Assembly: GCF_030247185.1 (NCBI RefSeq)
Contig: NC_080572.1
Location: forward strand, 32,410,971-32,474,970
DNA: 64,000 bases
Direction of reading: 5' to 3'
Source: Malaya genurostris
Taxonomy: Eukaryota; Arthropoda; Insecta; Diptera; Culicidae
A model generated the notes under the pieces. It worked only from the letters and a program-made list of their open reading frames with translations, did no database searches and was not told the origin of the DNA. A program made the translations under genes and the position numbers. Positions 48,431 to 60,650 of the stretch are shown one piece after another (position 1 is the stretch's first letter; each line of letters begins with the position of its first letter).

Positions 48431-48828
48431 AAATTCTCAACTTGAAATAACAGAACAAACTCCGGGTAAGCTTTCTCATCGCAAAAGTACAGAAGATTGT
48501 TTGACAACTTAGAAGTGAACATACCCAAACAACCAAAAGTTCCACAGTATCTGAAAAAAAAAACACTTTCTTGTTTGTTGATAGGGCGTCAGAAGTTTTA
48601 GAATTTTAGGGAACAGAACAAGTTTCGAGTAATCAGTTTCCCTGTTTAAAAGTACACAAGGAAATATTAATTACTTGAAGGCACAAAACAAGTTCTAAGT
48701 AAACTTTCTCGATTCTGCAAAGTACACAAAAATTTTTTGACAACTTGGAAGTAACCAAAAGTTTAACAGTACCATAGAAATCCATTTTTTGCAGTTTGAT
48801 AGGACTGATAACTCGAAAATATAGAATA

Positions 48829-50122
48829 ACAGATCGGCTGAAAAGTACGTATCGTTTCTATGAGAGGGCGCCACTAGAATTAAATCCATACCATTTTCAG
48901 TTAGTACCAACCTTCAAAAGATACGTGTATAAATTTGACAGCTGTCTGATTATTAGTTTGTGAGATATTGCATTTTGAGTGAAGCTACTTTTGTTATTGT
49001 GAAAATATGGAAAAAAAGGAATTTCGTGTGTTGATTAAACACTACTTTTTGATGAAAAAAAGCGCCGCCGATACCAAAAAATTGCTTGATGAGTGTTATG
49101 CAGACTCTGCACCGGGCGAAGCAAAAATTCGTAAGTGGTTTGTAAACTTTCGTACTGGTCATATGAGCACCGAAGATGATGAACGCAGTGGACGTCCAAA
49201 AGAGGCTGTTACCGATGAAAACGTGAAAAAAATCCACAAAATGATTTTCAATGACCGTAAAGTGAAGTTGATCGAGATAGCTGACACCCTAAAGACATCA
49301 AAGGAACGTGTTGGACATATTATTCACGAATATTTGGACATTAGAAAGCTTTGTGCAAAATGGGTGCCGCGTGAGCTCACAATCGATCAAAAACAACAAC
49401 GAATTGATGATTCTGAGCAGTGTTTGGAGCTGTTATATCGAAATAAAACCGATTTTTTTCGTCGATATATAACAATGGACGACACATGGCTCCATCACTT
49501 CACTCCGGAGTCCAATCGACAGTCAGCTGAGTGGACTGCACGCGATGAACCGAATCCAAAGCGTGGAAAGACTCAACAATCGGCCGGTAAGGTTATGGCG
49601 TCTGTATTTTGGGATTCGCATGGTATAATTTTCATCGACTACCTTGAAAAGAGAAAAACCATCAACAGTGACTATTATATAGTGTTATTAGAGTGTTTGA
49701 AGGACGAAATTTCAAAAAAATGGCCTCATTTGAAGAAGAAAAAAGTTTTGTTTCACCAAGACAATGCACCGTGTCGAAAGTCGATGAAAACCATGCTGAA
49801 ATTGAACGAATTGGGCTTCGAATTGCTCCCTCATCCACGGTATTCTCCAGATTTGGCCCCCAGTGATTTTTTCCTGCTCTCAGACCTCGAGAGAATGCTC
49901 GCTGGTAAAAAAATTAGAAGCAACGAAGAGGTAATCGCTGAAACTGAGGCCTATTTTGAGGCAACGGACAAATCGTACTACAAAAATGGTATCGAAAAGT
50001 TGGAAGATCGCTATAATCGCTGTATCGCCTCTGATGGCAATTATGTTGAATAATAAAAACGAATTTTGTAAAAAAAAAATGTGTGTTTCTATTAAACGAT
50101 ACGAACTTTTCAGCCGAACTGT
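48829..50122 (+). mobile_element. Complete mariner transposon (irritans-type)
   Basis: 1294 bp, flanked by TA (48827-48828 and 50123-50124). The 29-bp terminal inverted repeats start ACAGATCGGCTGAAAAGTAC (left) and ACAGTTCGGCTGAAAAGTTC (right, reversed); only positions 5 and 19 differ. One uninterrupted transposase gene fills the middle. Length, ends and gene are those of a full-length mariner. It appears structurally capable of movement. Confidence 0.95.
49007..50053 (+). CDS. mariner transposase, intact
   Basis: 348 residues, the usual length for irritans-subfamily mariner transposases, and in style very close to Himar1-type proteins. It cuts the element out at its inverted repeats and inserts it at TA dinucleotides in the nucleus. 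The N-terminal DNA-binding region has two helix-turn-helix parts (about residues 1-55 and 66-112). The linker motif WVPRELT is at 119-125. The catalytic triad is D158 (ITMDDTW), D252 (HQDNAPC) and D287 (YSPDLAPSD), with 34 residues between the last two, giving the mariner DD34D signature. The residue after D158 is D where E is common, and HQDNAPC is followed by R where H is common; whether these affect activity is unknown. The start at 49007 follows a 5' leader of about 180 bp. The stop is followed by AATAAAAA, a likely polyadenylation signal, 69 bp before the element end. Confidence 0.95.
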   Translation: MEKKEFRVLIKHYFLMKKSAADTKKLLDECYADSAPGEAKIRKWFVNFRTGHMSTEDDERSGRPKEAVTDENVKKIHKMIFNDRKVKLIEIADTLKTSKERVGHIIHEYLDIRKLCAKWVPRELTIDQKQQRIDDSEQCLELLYRNKTDFFRRYITMDDTWLHHFTPESNRQSAEWTARDEPNPKRGKTQQSAGKVMASVFWDSHGIIFIDYLEKRKTINSDYYIVLLECLKDEISKKWPHLKKKKVLFHQDNAPCRKSMKTMLKLNELGFELLPHPRYSPDLAPSDFFLLSDLERMLAGKKIRSNEEVIAETEAYFEATDKSYYKNGIEKLEDRYNRCIASDGNYVE

Positions 50123-50220
50123 TAAGCTCCGGGTAATCTTTCTCGCTGATTGGAAATAAGAGTTGACTCTTGGAAATGCAAAAGTTCAGAGAAAGTTCCA
50201 AGTGAACATTATTGCATTAT

Positions 50221-53200
50221 TATTGAACCTCGTTTTTATATCAGGTTTCCTGAAATCCCCATGACTAAGTGCGAAACCAACACAGTTTCGTGAAAAGTGT
50301 TTATTTGATGAAACTACCCGTGGTCAGTTTCAGTTTTCTCAAGCGAAAACGACAATAAAATTGATGAAGTTAATTATTCTTTGCAAAAAATCATCGGACT
50401 TGAATTTTATTGGAGTAAATGAATATATTTCAATTTTATTGCTGGAAATCGAGAGAATTCTAGATTTGACACACCAGCTCTCAGCCACTCAATACATGGT
50501 GATTTGTAGAGCCTGGTTGGCAGCTGTCCAGTACCATAAGCTGTCCAATCTTTATCGTGCAATGTTGCTAGTTGATAGTGATAGATATCTGCCTTTACCT
50601 GTGACCTATCCTTTTTTAGCACATACACAAAAATTGATTCTAAGATTGAAGTATACTCCTTACAGCAAGTGGAAAAACTACTTGTAATTGCATTCCATAT
50701 GTACGTCAGCGTTGTTTTTTGATTAGTTTTGTTCTAATACAATCACGAGTATCCGTTATCGTAATTGCTACATCCACTAGTTGGCACATGATGTTGTTTT
50801 CCGACTAGAAAATTCTCATGGTGAACGACAATCAACCACACACTGGCACCGCTAAGAGCTAATTTCCCACATGATTAATTTCGCAACCCTTCAATGGCCG
50901 AAGCCATCACCCACCTGATGTTGTGCCACTTCCCGAGCCATTTTACAGGTATATTTTCGGGTAGAACCGACCGGCCGTCGGTTGTTGAATTATTAAAAAT
51001 CAGCAATTAATTTATCCCCTCAGTGAAGTTCTACGTAAGGGGTGAGTATACGAGTTCCGGGGCTTTTGCCGTGGATCCACCGATCAGCTTCAAAGGAGGT
51101 TTCCTTAAGCAGCACGAACTTTCCCACAGTAAAATTAAGCAACCAGCTCTTGTAATCAACGAAGCGTAATTTTGGGTTGCATTTATTTTTTTGGTGTTTC
51201 ATTTTCGGAACCACTTCGTCATCGCGCCTTAGAGGGCTTCTAGCTTCGCTTCGCGTCCAACCGGGGGGGTAATCCCGAGGCCAAACCGCGAAGAAACCGA
51301 AACTATTTGAAAATAAAAACAAAGACGTTTTCCTTAACCTTTTTGGCAATTTCTTCGGTGTAAATCATACGGCATCAACAGAGCGGAATCGGAGAGGTCG
51401 AACGGGGTTGAGTGGGAAAGGGTAATTTATTGGGTTCGTTTATATTTTCCCATTTAAGCCTTCATTTGCGTTTGTGTGTGTCCTATGAGCGGTGCAGCAC
51501 AGAACCAGCCGAACCACCTCCAAAACCCGGGTCGGTCGGACGGAGGTCCACGGAACGATGAATCGTGGGTAAGTTTTATTGGTCTATTGTACCTTCTGAC
51601 ATGAGCTGGGGCGGAGGCGGGGGCACAGTTGCCTGATTCTCGTTGGGTTTTCGCTTCGATTACGATTGTTGCCTTTTGTTTTGTGATGCACATTACTTTT
51701 ATGGGAAGTGATTTGGAAGGTAAATATATCTGCAATTTCCGAAAGATGTTTTGTGTTTATGTTGGGTGGGATCGGGATGGGGTTGATGGAAAGCCAAGAA
51801 TTGAATACAGTGAAGGTAACGAACGGGTTCTCTTCGAAACAACAAGCTCCGGGGTGGTAGTATTTGCTGAAAACTTTTGCTTGCCAAAACATTTCAAGCT
51901 TATTGATTTTTCGTTCAAGCTGATTTCTAGTGCTGTGGTTGATTCATTTAACGAGAAGGCATCTATTGAATTCTAACAAGAAAATTATCTCAAAAACATT
52001 TCAAGCATGTCAAATTCGTAATTCAAACTATCGAACAGGTCCGGATATTGAAGTTACAGACGCAATAACTGTATCTCATTCGAAGTGAGCTGAATTTCAC
52101 ATAGTAAAATAGAATTTTGAAACAACCAACACTGAAGGTTATATAATAATTTAAGACAGCGTAAACATAGTCGACATACAAGCAACTCCCGGCTTGAAAT
52201 TCTGACATGGCCCACCTGGAAACAATATAAACAATAATATTTTCCACTTTTGGGACTTCTGTAGTCAAACAAGGAAACCTCATCGTAAACACGAACGTAT
52301 GATACGGCAACTGCTTTGTTAAGAGCTACACTCGTACCTACACATTGATGCAGATTCGACTTGGTATCCCGGAAGTGAAATTCATTCACCTTACAATCAC
52401 GATCTATTGTACCTACGTACCTACCTTGGTTCTTCTTTGCGTAAAATAATTTATGTAAATTCTGTAACCAAAGTGGGCAGAAAAACGCAAACACAGAACA
52501 AAAATTGATTTACGGCCTACCTGCCACGCGGCTGACAAATTTATTTCGGCAAGATTTATGCTGCTCTTTGCGCGCGTGTGTGTGAGTGTTTCGAATACGG
52601 TTCATATCTACATACGAAGTGCGCGCGATGGAGACTAACTGATACCGAAGTAAAAGTGGGAATTGTTTTCCCACACTTCTCAGCAACCATATCAATTTGG
52701 TTGATTTATTTCTTCTGTACCCGAACGTATATCGACCGGAAGTAATCCGTCTTGTGTTCCGGTCAGAGAAATCTACGCTCGTATGATACTGGTCTTATCC
52801 TGGAAAGTTGGCAGGACAACAGACTAATTCCGTTTTCGTCGAACAAAGGCTCAACAAACGAACCCGGCAGGGCCTCAGAAATCGAACAATCATCCTACTA
52901 AATTGAGATTTTATTCCCAAAAAAAACTCTCATTTTGGGCTACTGATCAATCATCATTGAGTTATATTTTCATCTTGCTTCCTCGTACCCTTCCCTTTCC
53001 ATCTGCAGCCATAGTCCAGCAAACACGAGACGGCTTGCTTTATTAACCGTATTAGCGTCGGCCCACACGACCGGGTCACTGACTGACCGGGGAAATGGGA
53101 GATGAGCTATGAGGATAACCGGCACCAATCGACGATCAGACTGTGGCTGTTCAATTCAATCCCAAGACGCGATAGCGGTAGGTGCGTATCTATAACTGCA

Positions 53201-53928
53201 CTCGCCCAATCCTTCCACCCTCCCCATCAACCATCTTATGTTGTATGAAATGGAAAAAGTATCTTTTTTCACTTTTAATCGAAATGTTTATTTTTTTCGC
53301 CTTTGCTTTTTCGAGGTTTTCGCTATTGATTGAGATGTGTTTGAAGAGGCGAAGGCAACGGCCCCACACGTTCGTGTAGGCCTACCAGCGGGCTCGGAAA
53401 GGATTTTGTTGATGAAATTATTAGATTTGATTTCGATGGTGATCGGCATGGAGTTGCTGTTCGGCGTAATTAGTTTCGGCGGTTCTGGCCAGTCATGCTG
53501 TGCGATTGTGTTGAGTACCTATTGCCTGGTGTTAGAGCACCTATTCAAAGCGTTTCGTTAGAAGTGTTGTCCAAATTGAGAATTTCTTAATCTTCACTAA
53601 GGTTTAAATATCAATTTATGCGAAGTATTATCATCTGGGAGTGTTTTTCGAATATTTGAAATTCAATTGTGATCCAGAACAAATGAATTTTCAGAATGTA
53701 TTGTTTTCAGTTTTCAGTGTCTGAATGCAGCTACTGAAAAATTGTATTACTAATGATTAAAAAGAAAGTGGCGACCATTGAAGCATAACTAACTCAATGG
53801 TCTTCTTTCAATGTAACGTAACTCAACGTCATACGTTGATTTACTATTAAATCTTATGTACGTATCGCATTTTTATGAGTTTTGAGCATGTATTAGGCTC
53901 AGTTCACATAAATCTTGAAGACTTTCGG
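50221..53928. other. Unassigned DNA, partly CpG-rich
   Basis: No domain is recognised in any frame. 50.85-51.0 kb mixes homeodomain-like AT cores (ACATGATTAATTTCGC, CAGCAATTAATTTATC) with GC-rich sequence. 51.0-51.6 and 52.5-53.5 kb are CpG-richer. The region could hold regulatory DNA or non-coding exons. No repeat ends are seen. Confidence 0.35.
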
Positions 53929-54190
53929 TTTCAACATAACGGTGCATCGTCACATACTTCGGACGAATGGATTGATTTATTGACGACTGTCTTCGGTGAT
54001 CATGTCATCCCACGGTTTGGCTTCTTAAAATGAACGCCTAGATCATGTGAACTGACTCCCCCTGATTTTTTGTGAAGCTATGTTAAGTCGCTGGTCTATT
54101 AAAAAGCCCGATGGAAAGTGGTAGAAAATTTGACCGACATGTTAAAAATTTAAAAAGAAATATTCTCGATATAATATTCAAAAACTGATT
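53929..54190 (+). pseudogene. Transposase relic with mutated catalytic residues
   Basis: Plus-strand reading from 53929: FQHNGASSHTSDEWIDLLTT, then VFGDHVIPRFGFLK, a stop, TPRSCELTPPDFF, a further stop and a run-down tail (LKSPMESGRKF). This matches the C-terminal half of a common insect Tc1/mariner-superfamily transposase with the pattern FQQDGA..HT...........F...I.......WPPRS.DLTPLDYFLW. The catalytic D of FQQDGA is N here, the W before PPRS has become a stop, and D in SCDLT has become E. It is certainly non-functional. Terminal repeats were not found. Confidence 0.65.
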
Positions 54191-54604
54191 GTCATGAATT
54201 GATCTTTCAAATACAGCCAAGTTTGGGGCCAAAAGTTATATATTCGTGAATTTTATTTTTAAAAAAAGTTGTGACACACTCTTTATTCTGACATGAAATT
54301 CAAAGAACTCAGATTTTTGTTGAATTGTGCCGTTTTTCTTTAAATCTATGCGCTGGTGTTCAATATAAGATTGATAGTATCCAATAACCTTCTTCGGACA
54401 GGTCGAACTGTGGGACATCCGGTGGTAGAAAATATAGCTAAGTATAAGTCCACTGAGCTCCAGCATAAATTATTTATTATTACATTAATAATATATACAT
54501 GAGAGCGACGATTGTTGCGATTTCTCTGTTCTTACTTCCAGTTGCTAGATTCTGATATTCTGCTAAATATTTGTATCACGAAACTGGTCAATTAAATGGT
54601 CTTA

Positions 54605-54733
54605 GAGGTTTTTACCTTTTTTTATATATATAAAAAATAGGTATAGAATTCGCTCAAACTTTCGAAAAATTTTCCGAGGCCCGGAGGGCCGAATGTTATA
54701 TACCAATCGATTCAGCTCGACGAACTGAGCAAA

Positions 54734-54827
<94 letters not shown>

Positions 54828-56548
54828 TATGTATGTGTGTGTGTCTGTATGTGTGTTGTCAACTAAGAGGACGAGATCTCAGAGATGGCTGGATTTGATC
54901 AAACTAGTCGCAAATGAAAGGTTTCCCCGTCACCCAGAACGCTATTGAATGGTTTTGAGATCGGATGTTTACTTTTTGAGTTATACGAAGTTTTATGTCA
55001 AAATTTTCAGTTTTTTGACAGTATCTGTCACATTTGACCTTGAAAACAGAATATGTTTCCAGACTTAGATTTCGGTAATACCATAGATTGTTAAAATCCG
55101 TTCATTTTTAACGGAGATATCGATATTTTTGTGTAAGCATTATTCCAGTAAAAGGAATTTTGAGCGCTGTATGAAAAAGCAATGCTTGGGAGCAACATGA
55201 AACACGATTTTTTATACTGTTTCGTATAATTGTTTCTAAGTACCAAAAAGACTGTGTACAGCATCCTTTTTTATGACAATTTGCCTCGGACCAATTTTAG
55301 CACGGTTCATTTTTGGCAACATAATCTTTCGAATATGGCATATGTAAACCAGATGATACCAGCATTATCGAGTTGGAAGTAATTCCATAATTCTATTGAT
55401 TTAAACTGATAAATGCTGGAAGAACATGACTTCCATATACCATACGACTCAGTTCGTCGAGATCAGCAAATGCGTGTGTGACAAATAATTTCACTCAATT
55501 TTCTCGGAGATGGTTAAACCGTTTTCTACAAACTCAGATTCATATGAAAAGTCGTATACTCCCAAACAAGGTTCCTGAATTACGTTTGGATCCGACTTCT
55601 GATTGCGGAACCACAGGATGATATGTGGAACGAAATTAAAATAATGCAATTAATTTTTCTCGTAGATGGCTGAACCGATCTAAGATTCAAATGAAATCTA
55701 AGAATCATCTATGATTCTAATGAGAGGTCTTAAAATCCTATAAAAGCTCTTACTTTTTAGTCAGATCCGACTTCTGGTTTAGAAAATGCAGAGTGATTAG
55801 TATAAAAATGTTCATTTCACATAAATAAATCAGGTTTATCGGGTTAGCAGATTTGGATAGTCGATTACCAAATAAATTTATTTCAGTTTGAGCGGTATTC
55901 GTTTTTGGATTCGGAATGTACCCCCAAATTTTAATTCGCACTACAATTTCTCAAAGATGTCTACACACTCCTCAGGTAAATTTAACTGATTTCGGCTACA
56001 CCGATTTTAGAATTCCGGTTCCAGTATCGAATCGATTCTCAAAGCTCAATCATTCTCTCAAAAAAGGCCAAATCGAACTTCAAAAACAAATATTACAGGA
56101 CTTAAGGTCCCATACAAAATTGGTGAATTTTATCCGATTCTGGAATTACAGATGATGAATTTTTAAAATTCATGCCGAGAAGATGTAAATTGTTTGGCGT
56201 AATAATTTATGGCCATTTGAATCATTTTGGGCTATGCTAATTCCTGAATTCCGGCTCTGGAAGTACCATAAATAATGACGAAAAACTCTAAAGTGGAACT
56301 TACTTCGACATCTCATGGAATGTTCAATCGATTGTCACACGCTAAGATTGAAATTCGATATGTTTTGCAGTTTCGGCATTACAGGGTAATGAGTGATTAA
56401 AATCTCAATTTGCCGTTTTAAACGACGATAATTAAAATAATGTCATGAGAACTAAAACACCTAAGAATATCCATGCAAAAACACATGCGTATTGATAAAA
56501 AAAGGTATCATCTCACTGCTAGGTGGATTAATCACGTTTTTTTTTAAG
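54605..56548 (-). repeat. F2 modular repeat, copy C
   Basis: Inverted relative to copy B and parallel to copy A. The plus strand begins with the hairpin end (ACCTTTTTTTATATATATAAAAAATAGGT at 54614-54642) and ends GGTGGATTAATCACG plus T-run (about 56523-56548). The GT tract lies at 54736-54857. It is closely similar to copy B over its whole length, and gives the clearest view of the repeating modules: AGATGGTTAAACCG at about 55508 and AGATGGCTGAACCG at about 55666, 158 bp apart, each followed by a CCGACTTCTG module. Confidence 0.8.
54736..54857. repeat. (GT)n microsatellite within F2 copy C
   Basis: About 85 bp of GT repeats, then GTATGTGTGTATGTATGTG and GTCTGTATGTGTGTTGTCAAC, at the same point as the CA tract of copy B. 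Confidence 0.95.
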
Positions 56549-57289
56549 TTTTTGTTCATATGTATTTTTATGAAAAGTTTCATGTTAATTCTTATTTTGA
56601 ACTGATTGATGAGAATCAGCTTCCGCAAAAACCCTTTCCTTTTAAGAAGAGCACTTTTTGACAAATCGATTTTAATTGGTAGTTCTAATGGGTATGGTAT
56701 ATTATATGAAAAAATTATTACCAAGTTTCAAAGGTGTGCTTTAAATATTTTCAGAGATATAGTTCATTGAATTTACTAGCACCCAGTCATTCGTTTCCCT
56801 TCCTGTTCACATAATTGAAAGAAAATTACCAGTCGACCCGATTCATTTATTTTGTAAGATGTGGAAGAGAAGTTTGTATTGCTTTAACATATATAAAAAA
56901 ATGTAATTAACCGATTTTTAATAAAAAATTAGAAGGAGTCCTAGTTTTTCTTGTAGATTTGTTTATATATTTAAATTTTGCTAGATATTTAACATTACAT
57001 GATTTTATACGTCAGCCGTTTCGATTTTTTATTTGTGGAAAAATTCTCCTGAGCATTAGGTGTTTTGGTTACAAAGAAACCGGTTTGTGATTCAACGAAC
57101 GATGAAGTCTGAATGTATTATTTTCTACATATTTGGGTTGAGGAATGTCGCCAATTATGTGACGTATGCACCAGAGCATACCTTTGTTATCTAACCGAAT
57201 CAGTCTGAATGAATTTGTATCAAATTAGCTCAAATTAGTGTTTGAAATTATCTTAACAACAAAAAAGTGTTTTAATGAGAATGTATGAA
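56549..57289. other. AT-rich DNA between repeat ends
   Basis: No gene is seen. It could be the body of the F1 element whose left end lies at 57290-57345, but the family phrases are not recognisable. Confidence 0.35.
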
Positions 57290-57345
57290 TGACAAAAGAA
57301 AACATTATCACTAGGTGGATTAAGAATAAGTTTTTTTGTTGTTTC
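57290..57345 (-). repeat. F1 left-end fragment
   Basis: CACTAGGTGGATTAAGAATA is the reverse complement of the F1 left end (TATTCTTAATCCACCTAGTG, as at 34610). Only the end is clear. Confidence 0.5.
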
Positions 57346-59933
57346 GGTATAGTAAAACGAAGGAAATGATTAATTTAACGTACTGTTTCATTGAGTGCAT
57401 TTTCTTCCAATCAAAGCAAAACTCGCAGTGAAATTTCTTCCAAAAACTCGTTGAAAACATGTCTTGATAGTGCCAGGCCATTATCAGTAGTGACTACGCG
57501 ATCCTTTCTTGTGGAATAGATAGAAAGTAAAAGTCAAACATTTATAAATTTATAATTGTTTAATAAAAACCTGGCACATTGTATTGACTTTGAGCCTCTT
57601 CACAGTAACAATTGATTCAATTTCAAATCGAGATAAGCATCTAGCAATTGCAAACACTGTTATAATCCTCAAAATCGTTTGAAAGTTCTTCAAACTAAAC
57701 CGCCAAAGGAAACATATTTTAAACTCCATTCTTCACTCAATAAAATCAAGCTCGTCTCTAAAAAAAGTAATAAAGATAAACAGTTACCAAAGCTTCCGAA
57801 CCGGACTATAGGAGGGGAATATTGGGAATTGCAATGCGTTCGTGTGATACAACGCAACGCAGTGAACATGAAAACTCAATTCCAGCACACTACTCTGCTA
57901 AAGTACGACGCTACGAAAGCCGACCTTCAGAGAGCAACTTTTGGTTCTCTTGCCTTTTATTGCCGTTGCTGGCTATGACGGAATCGTTTTGCTGCCATTC
58001 GGTAACCGTGGGTAATACGTGCTGTGACAGGCATGAAATGAAAAAATAGGTCTTCTTGATGGCAAGACGAAAGGCTTATTAATGAGCAAGAAGCACTTGC
58101 TTATCATAATTATACCCGTAGAATGCAACTGCCTTGTGGATCCGAGTGGGACCAGGAGGGAAGGGGCGAACGTAGCATACTATAACTACTAGAGTGTTTA
58201 TCGCTGGACTGACCTGGGACGGGGCGAATGTGGCTTTTTCCCATTCATAAAATTCAAACCATGGGATTTTACAGGGACCTTTTGAATTGTGGGAATTTTC
58301 GTTTCAGTAGCTACACGTTTTATAGCGCGATTCAACATATTCTAGTTTGTTCGATTTCACCAAATTGTACTGGTTACGATACATAAGACGAAGAGTAGAA
58401 TCTTCGCTAACGTACCTGGTCAAGTTGAAATTCAAACTTAAATATTTCGCAATATCCATCAAATGAAGTATGTGATGACTGAAAACAGTTGATGTCAAAA
58501 AAAAAAATAATAATAACGATTTTTCTCTTTCTCGACACCACCGAAATCTCAGAAACGGGTTTTGCAAACTCGACAGTTACACCAACCGTTGTGAGAATTT
58601 TTTCCCAACAATGCTTTCGGCGCAGTTTCCTGTTTCTTAATGTACCTGTAGAAGTGCATCAACAGCGAAAAGAAAGCGGCGGGTCTGAAGGGGGAACTTT
58701 CGAGATATTAAAAGCAAGTTTTTCGTTCGCCTTGGAACAACTTATTCCGCCCCATTTCATTCATCATTTTCCGCTGATTACGCTGTGCGGTGCACTCCGG
58801 TCCTAGTCCTCTGTTGCTCTCAAGCGGATCTACGCTTGCGGTTTCGGAACCTGAATCATCCGTTCGATATTTACAATTACCGTGAAATTACAGTCCTTGC
58901 GTAACTGGAGACCAGTTTTCGAACAGGATCCGACTTGTTTGTCCATTTTTTGCGTTGAATCGGAACCGCACAAAATGAGAACCTTGACGAGGAAATGTTC
59001 TCACGAAATTTTGAATGGTGGAGACATCAAATTAGCGGATTTCTGATATAAAAAATCAAGCTGGTTTGTATAAAATCGAACGGGCCTGTTAATGATCGTG
59101 GGAAAATTGTAAAATTTCCATCAATGCGGACGGAGTTTAACCTACAAAAAGGAGAATGTGCTGCAAACGAGAAACAAGTGGACTCCTGGAAGAAATAAAC
59201 ATGATCGACATCGCGGATGACGCGGGCATTCAATCTTCTGTTATGAAATCATGGCCGTGGTTTAGGTTTGATGAACCTAGAAATATTTCAAGGTACGAAG
59301 ACTGTTAACCTACACCATGGTTAATAACATGCCAATATACTGATTCCAAATTCATGTCTGGTTTCCACATTGAAGAGCGGAAATCTTATGAACATCGTGA
59401 ACTTAGGTATACGTTTGATGCGGGTGCGACCAGTTAATGTTGTTTTAAATGAAAGGTATACGGTATACGAAACTGGTGTCACTGTTAGGGGTGCAAAAAG
59501 CTCGAAGCTACTACTATGAAGTTTCAATCACCAATTATTTATTATATTCCGTTTTAAGTACTCAAATCGATGCGTAGAAATATTTCCAAGTAGTAGGTAT
59601 AATGATATCGATAATCTGTTTCAAATATGGTTGAACTACAGATGTTAAAAATCTGACCACTGTTTGTGCGGCTTTAGAGTCTATTCGCACTATGCCGGAT
59701 CCGGCATAAAATCCATTTGGTTTCGTTTTTGAAATAATGATTTTTACCCATTGAATTTATGATCGCACCTATATTTATGTTATTTCTGATGGATCCCTTT
59801 TGTTACATCTGATTCAATGGAATTGGTTTATTTCAAACTGTGTATATATAAAACAACTTCAACTTTTGTTTACTCGTAATCTCAACAGATATGCATTTCG
59901 TGTAATAGTTGCAGTTCTCTTAAATGTCGGAAG
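57346..59933. other. Unassigned DNA
   Basis: 57.7-59.3 kb is CpG-richer with chance frames on both strands. The rest is AT-rich. No domain, RNA or repeat end is seen. Confidence 0.35.
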
Positions 59934-60650
59934 CAGTGTTGGGAAAATCATGATCAAAAAAGTTTATTTCACTATCACGCGTGGAAAAATCAGTTCAAGA
60001 GATTTTCTAAAAAAACTCAGTGACCGAAAAAATCACTTCCAATATTTGCATTCATAAAACAAGCATCCACAAAACTCTGAACCTTGAAGTTCACAAGTGA
60101 TTTTTTGTGTCAGCCAAACTTGATGACGAATTTTCACCCAAAGAAATATCTCTGAAGAATAGTCTCCGCTGATATTTCGATGCTGAATTTGCACTACGCT
60201 TCAGTTCGACACCGAAGTGAACCGTAACTGAGAAATGACAATTGAGATATTTTTGATGCACGTAGGATGGTGAATATGAACAATAATATTTTTTCCACAT
60301 TCAAAACAGTGATTATATTGACGAAAGACTGATTTAATTCCAGCTGGTTGAATACACAGCACTATTTAGACTAAACCCAATAAAACGCCAAATAAAATTT
60401 TGTGATCGAGGATAATATCAGATATATCAAATGTGCGAACTTTTTTCGAATACCATCGAGCAGAATGTTCGCTAGTGAACTTTGCACAACTGATATTTTG
60501 CGAAACCCTTTTCAGTGAGAATCGCGTTGTAAAAAAATCAGTACTGAACTGAGTTTTCTGATCGATGATTTATATTTGTCCAAAAATCACTTGTGAAAAA
60601 TTTCATTCGCGATTTTCGAAATTATGATTTTTCCCTACACTGGTCGGTAT
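59926..60650. mobile_element. hAT-like MITE
   Basis: A 709-bp core (59934-60642) with inverted ends CAGTGTTGGGAAAATCATGA and, reversed from the right, CAGTGTAGGGAAAAATCATA. It is flanked by an imperfect 8-bp duplication (GTCGGAAG and GTCGGTAT, 6 of 8). CA-G-N-G ends with an 8-bp duplication are the hallmarks of hAT transposons. Internally, ATCACTTGTGAA-like phrases occur in both orientations. No transposase gene is present. Confidence 0.7.

Larger units (their letters stand above)
48431..50220 (+). repeat. Degenerate tandem modules interrupted by mariner
   Basis: Related phrases recur at about 48463 (CTCCGGGTAAGCTTTCTC), 48690 (TTCTAAGTAAACTTTCTCGA) and 50127 (CTCCGGGTAATCTTTCTCGC). Each is followed by GACAACTT/GACTCTT, AAGTAACC/AAGTGAAC and AAAAGTT blocks. 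The mariner at 48829-50122 sits inside the array. The type of repeat is unknown. Confidence 0.5.

Noticed and set aside
52054..52494. Leucine-rich-repeat-like minus-strand frame (TSNEIQLLRL)
   Set aside because: One suggestive stretch only. It ends in a stop and shows no regular 22-24-residue repeat.
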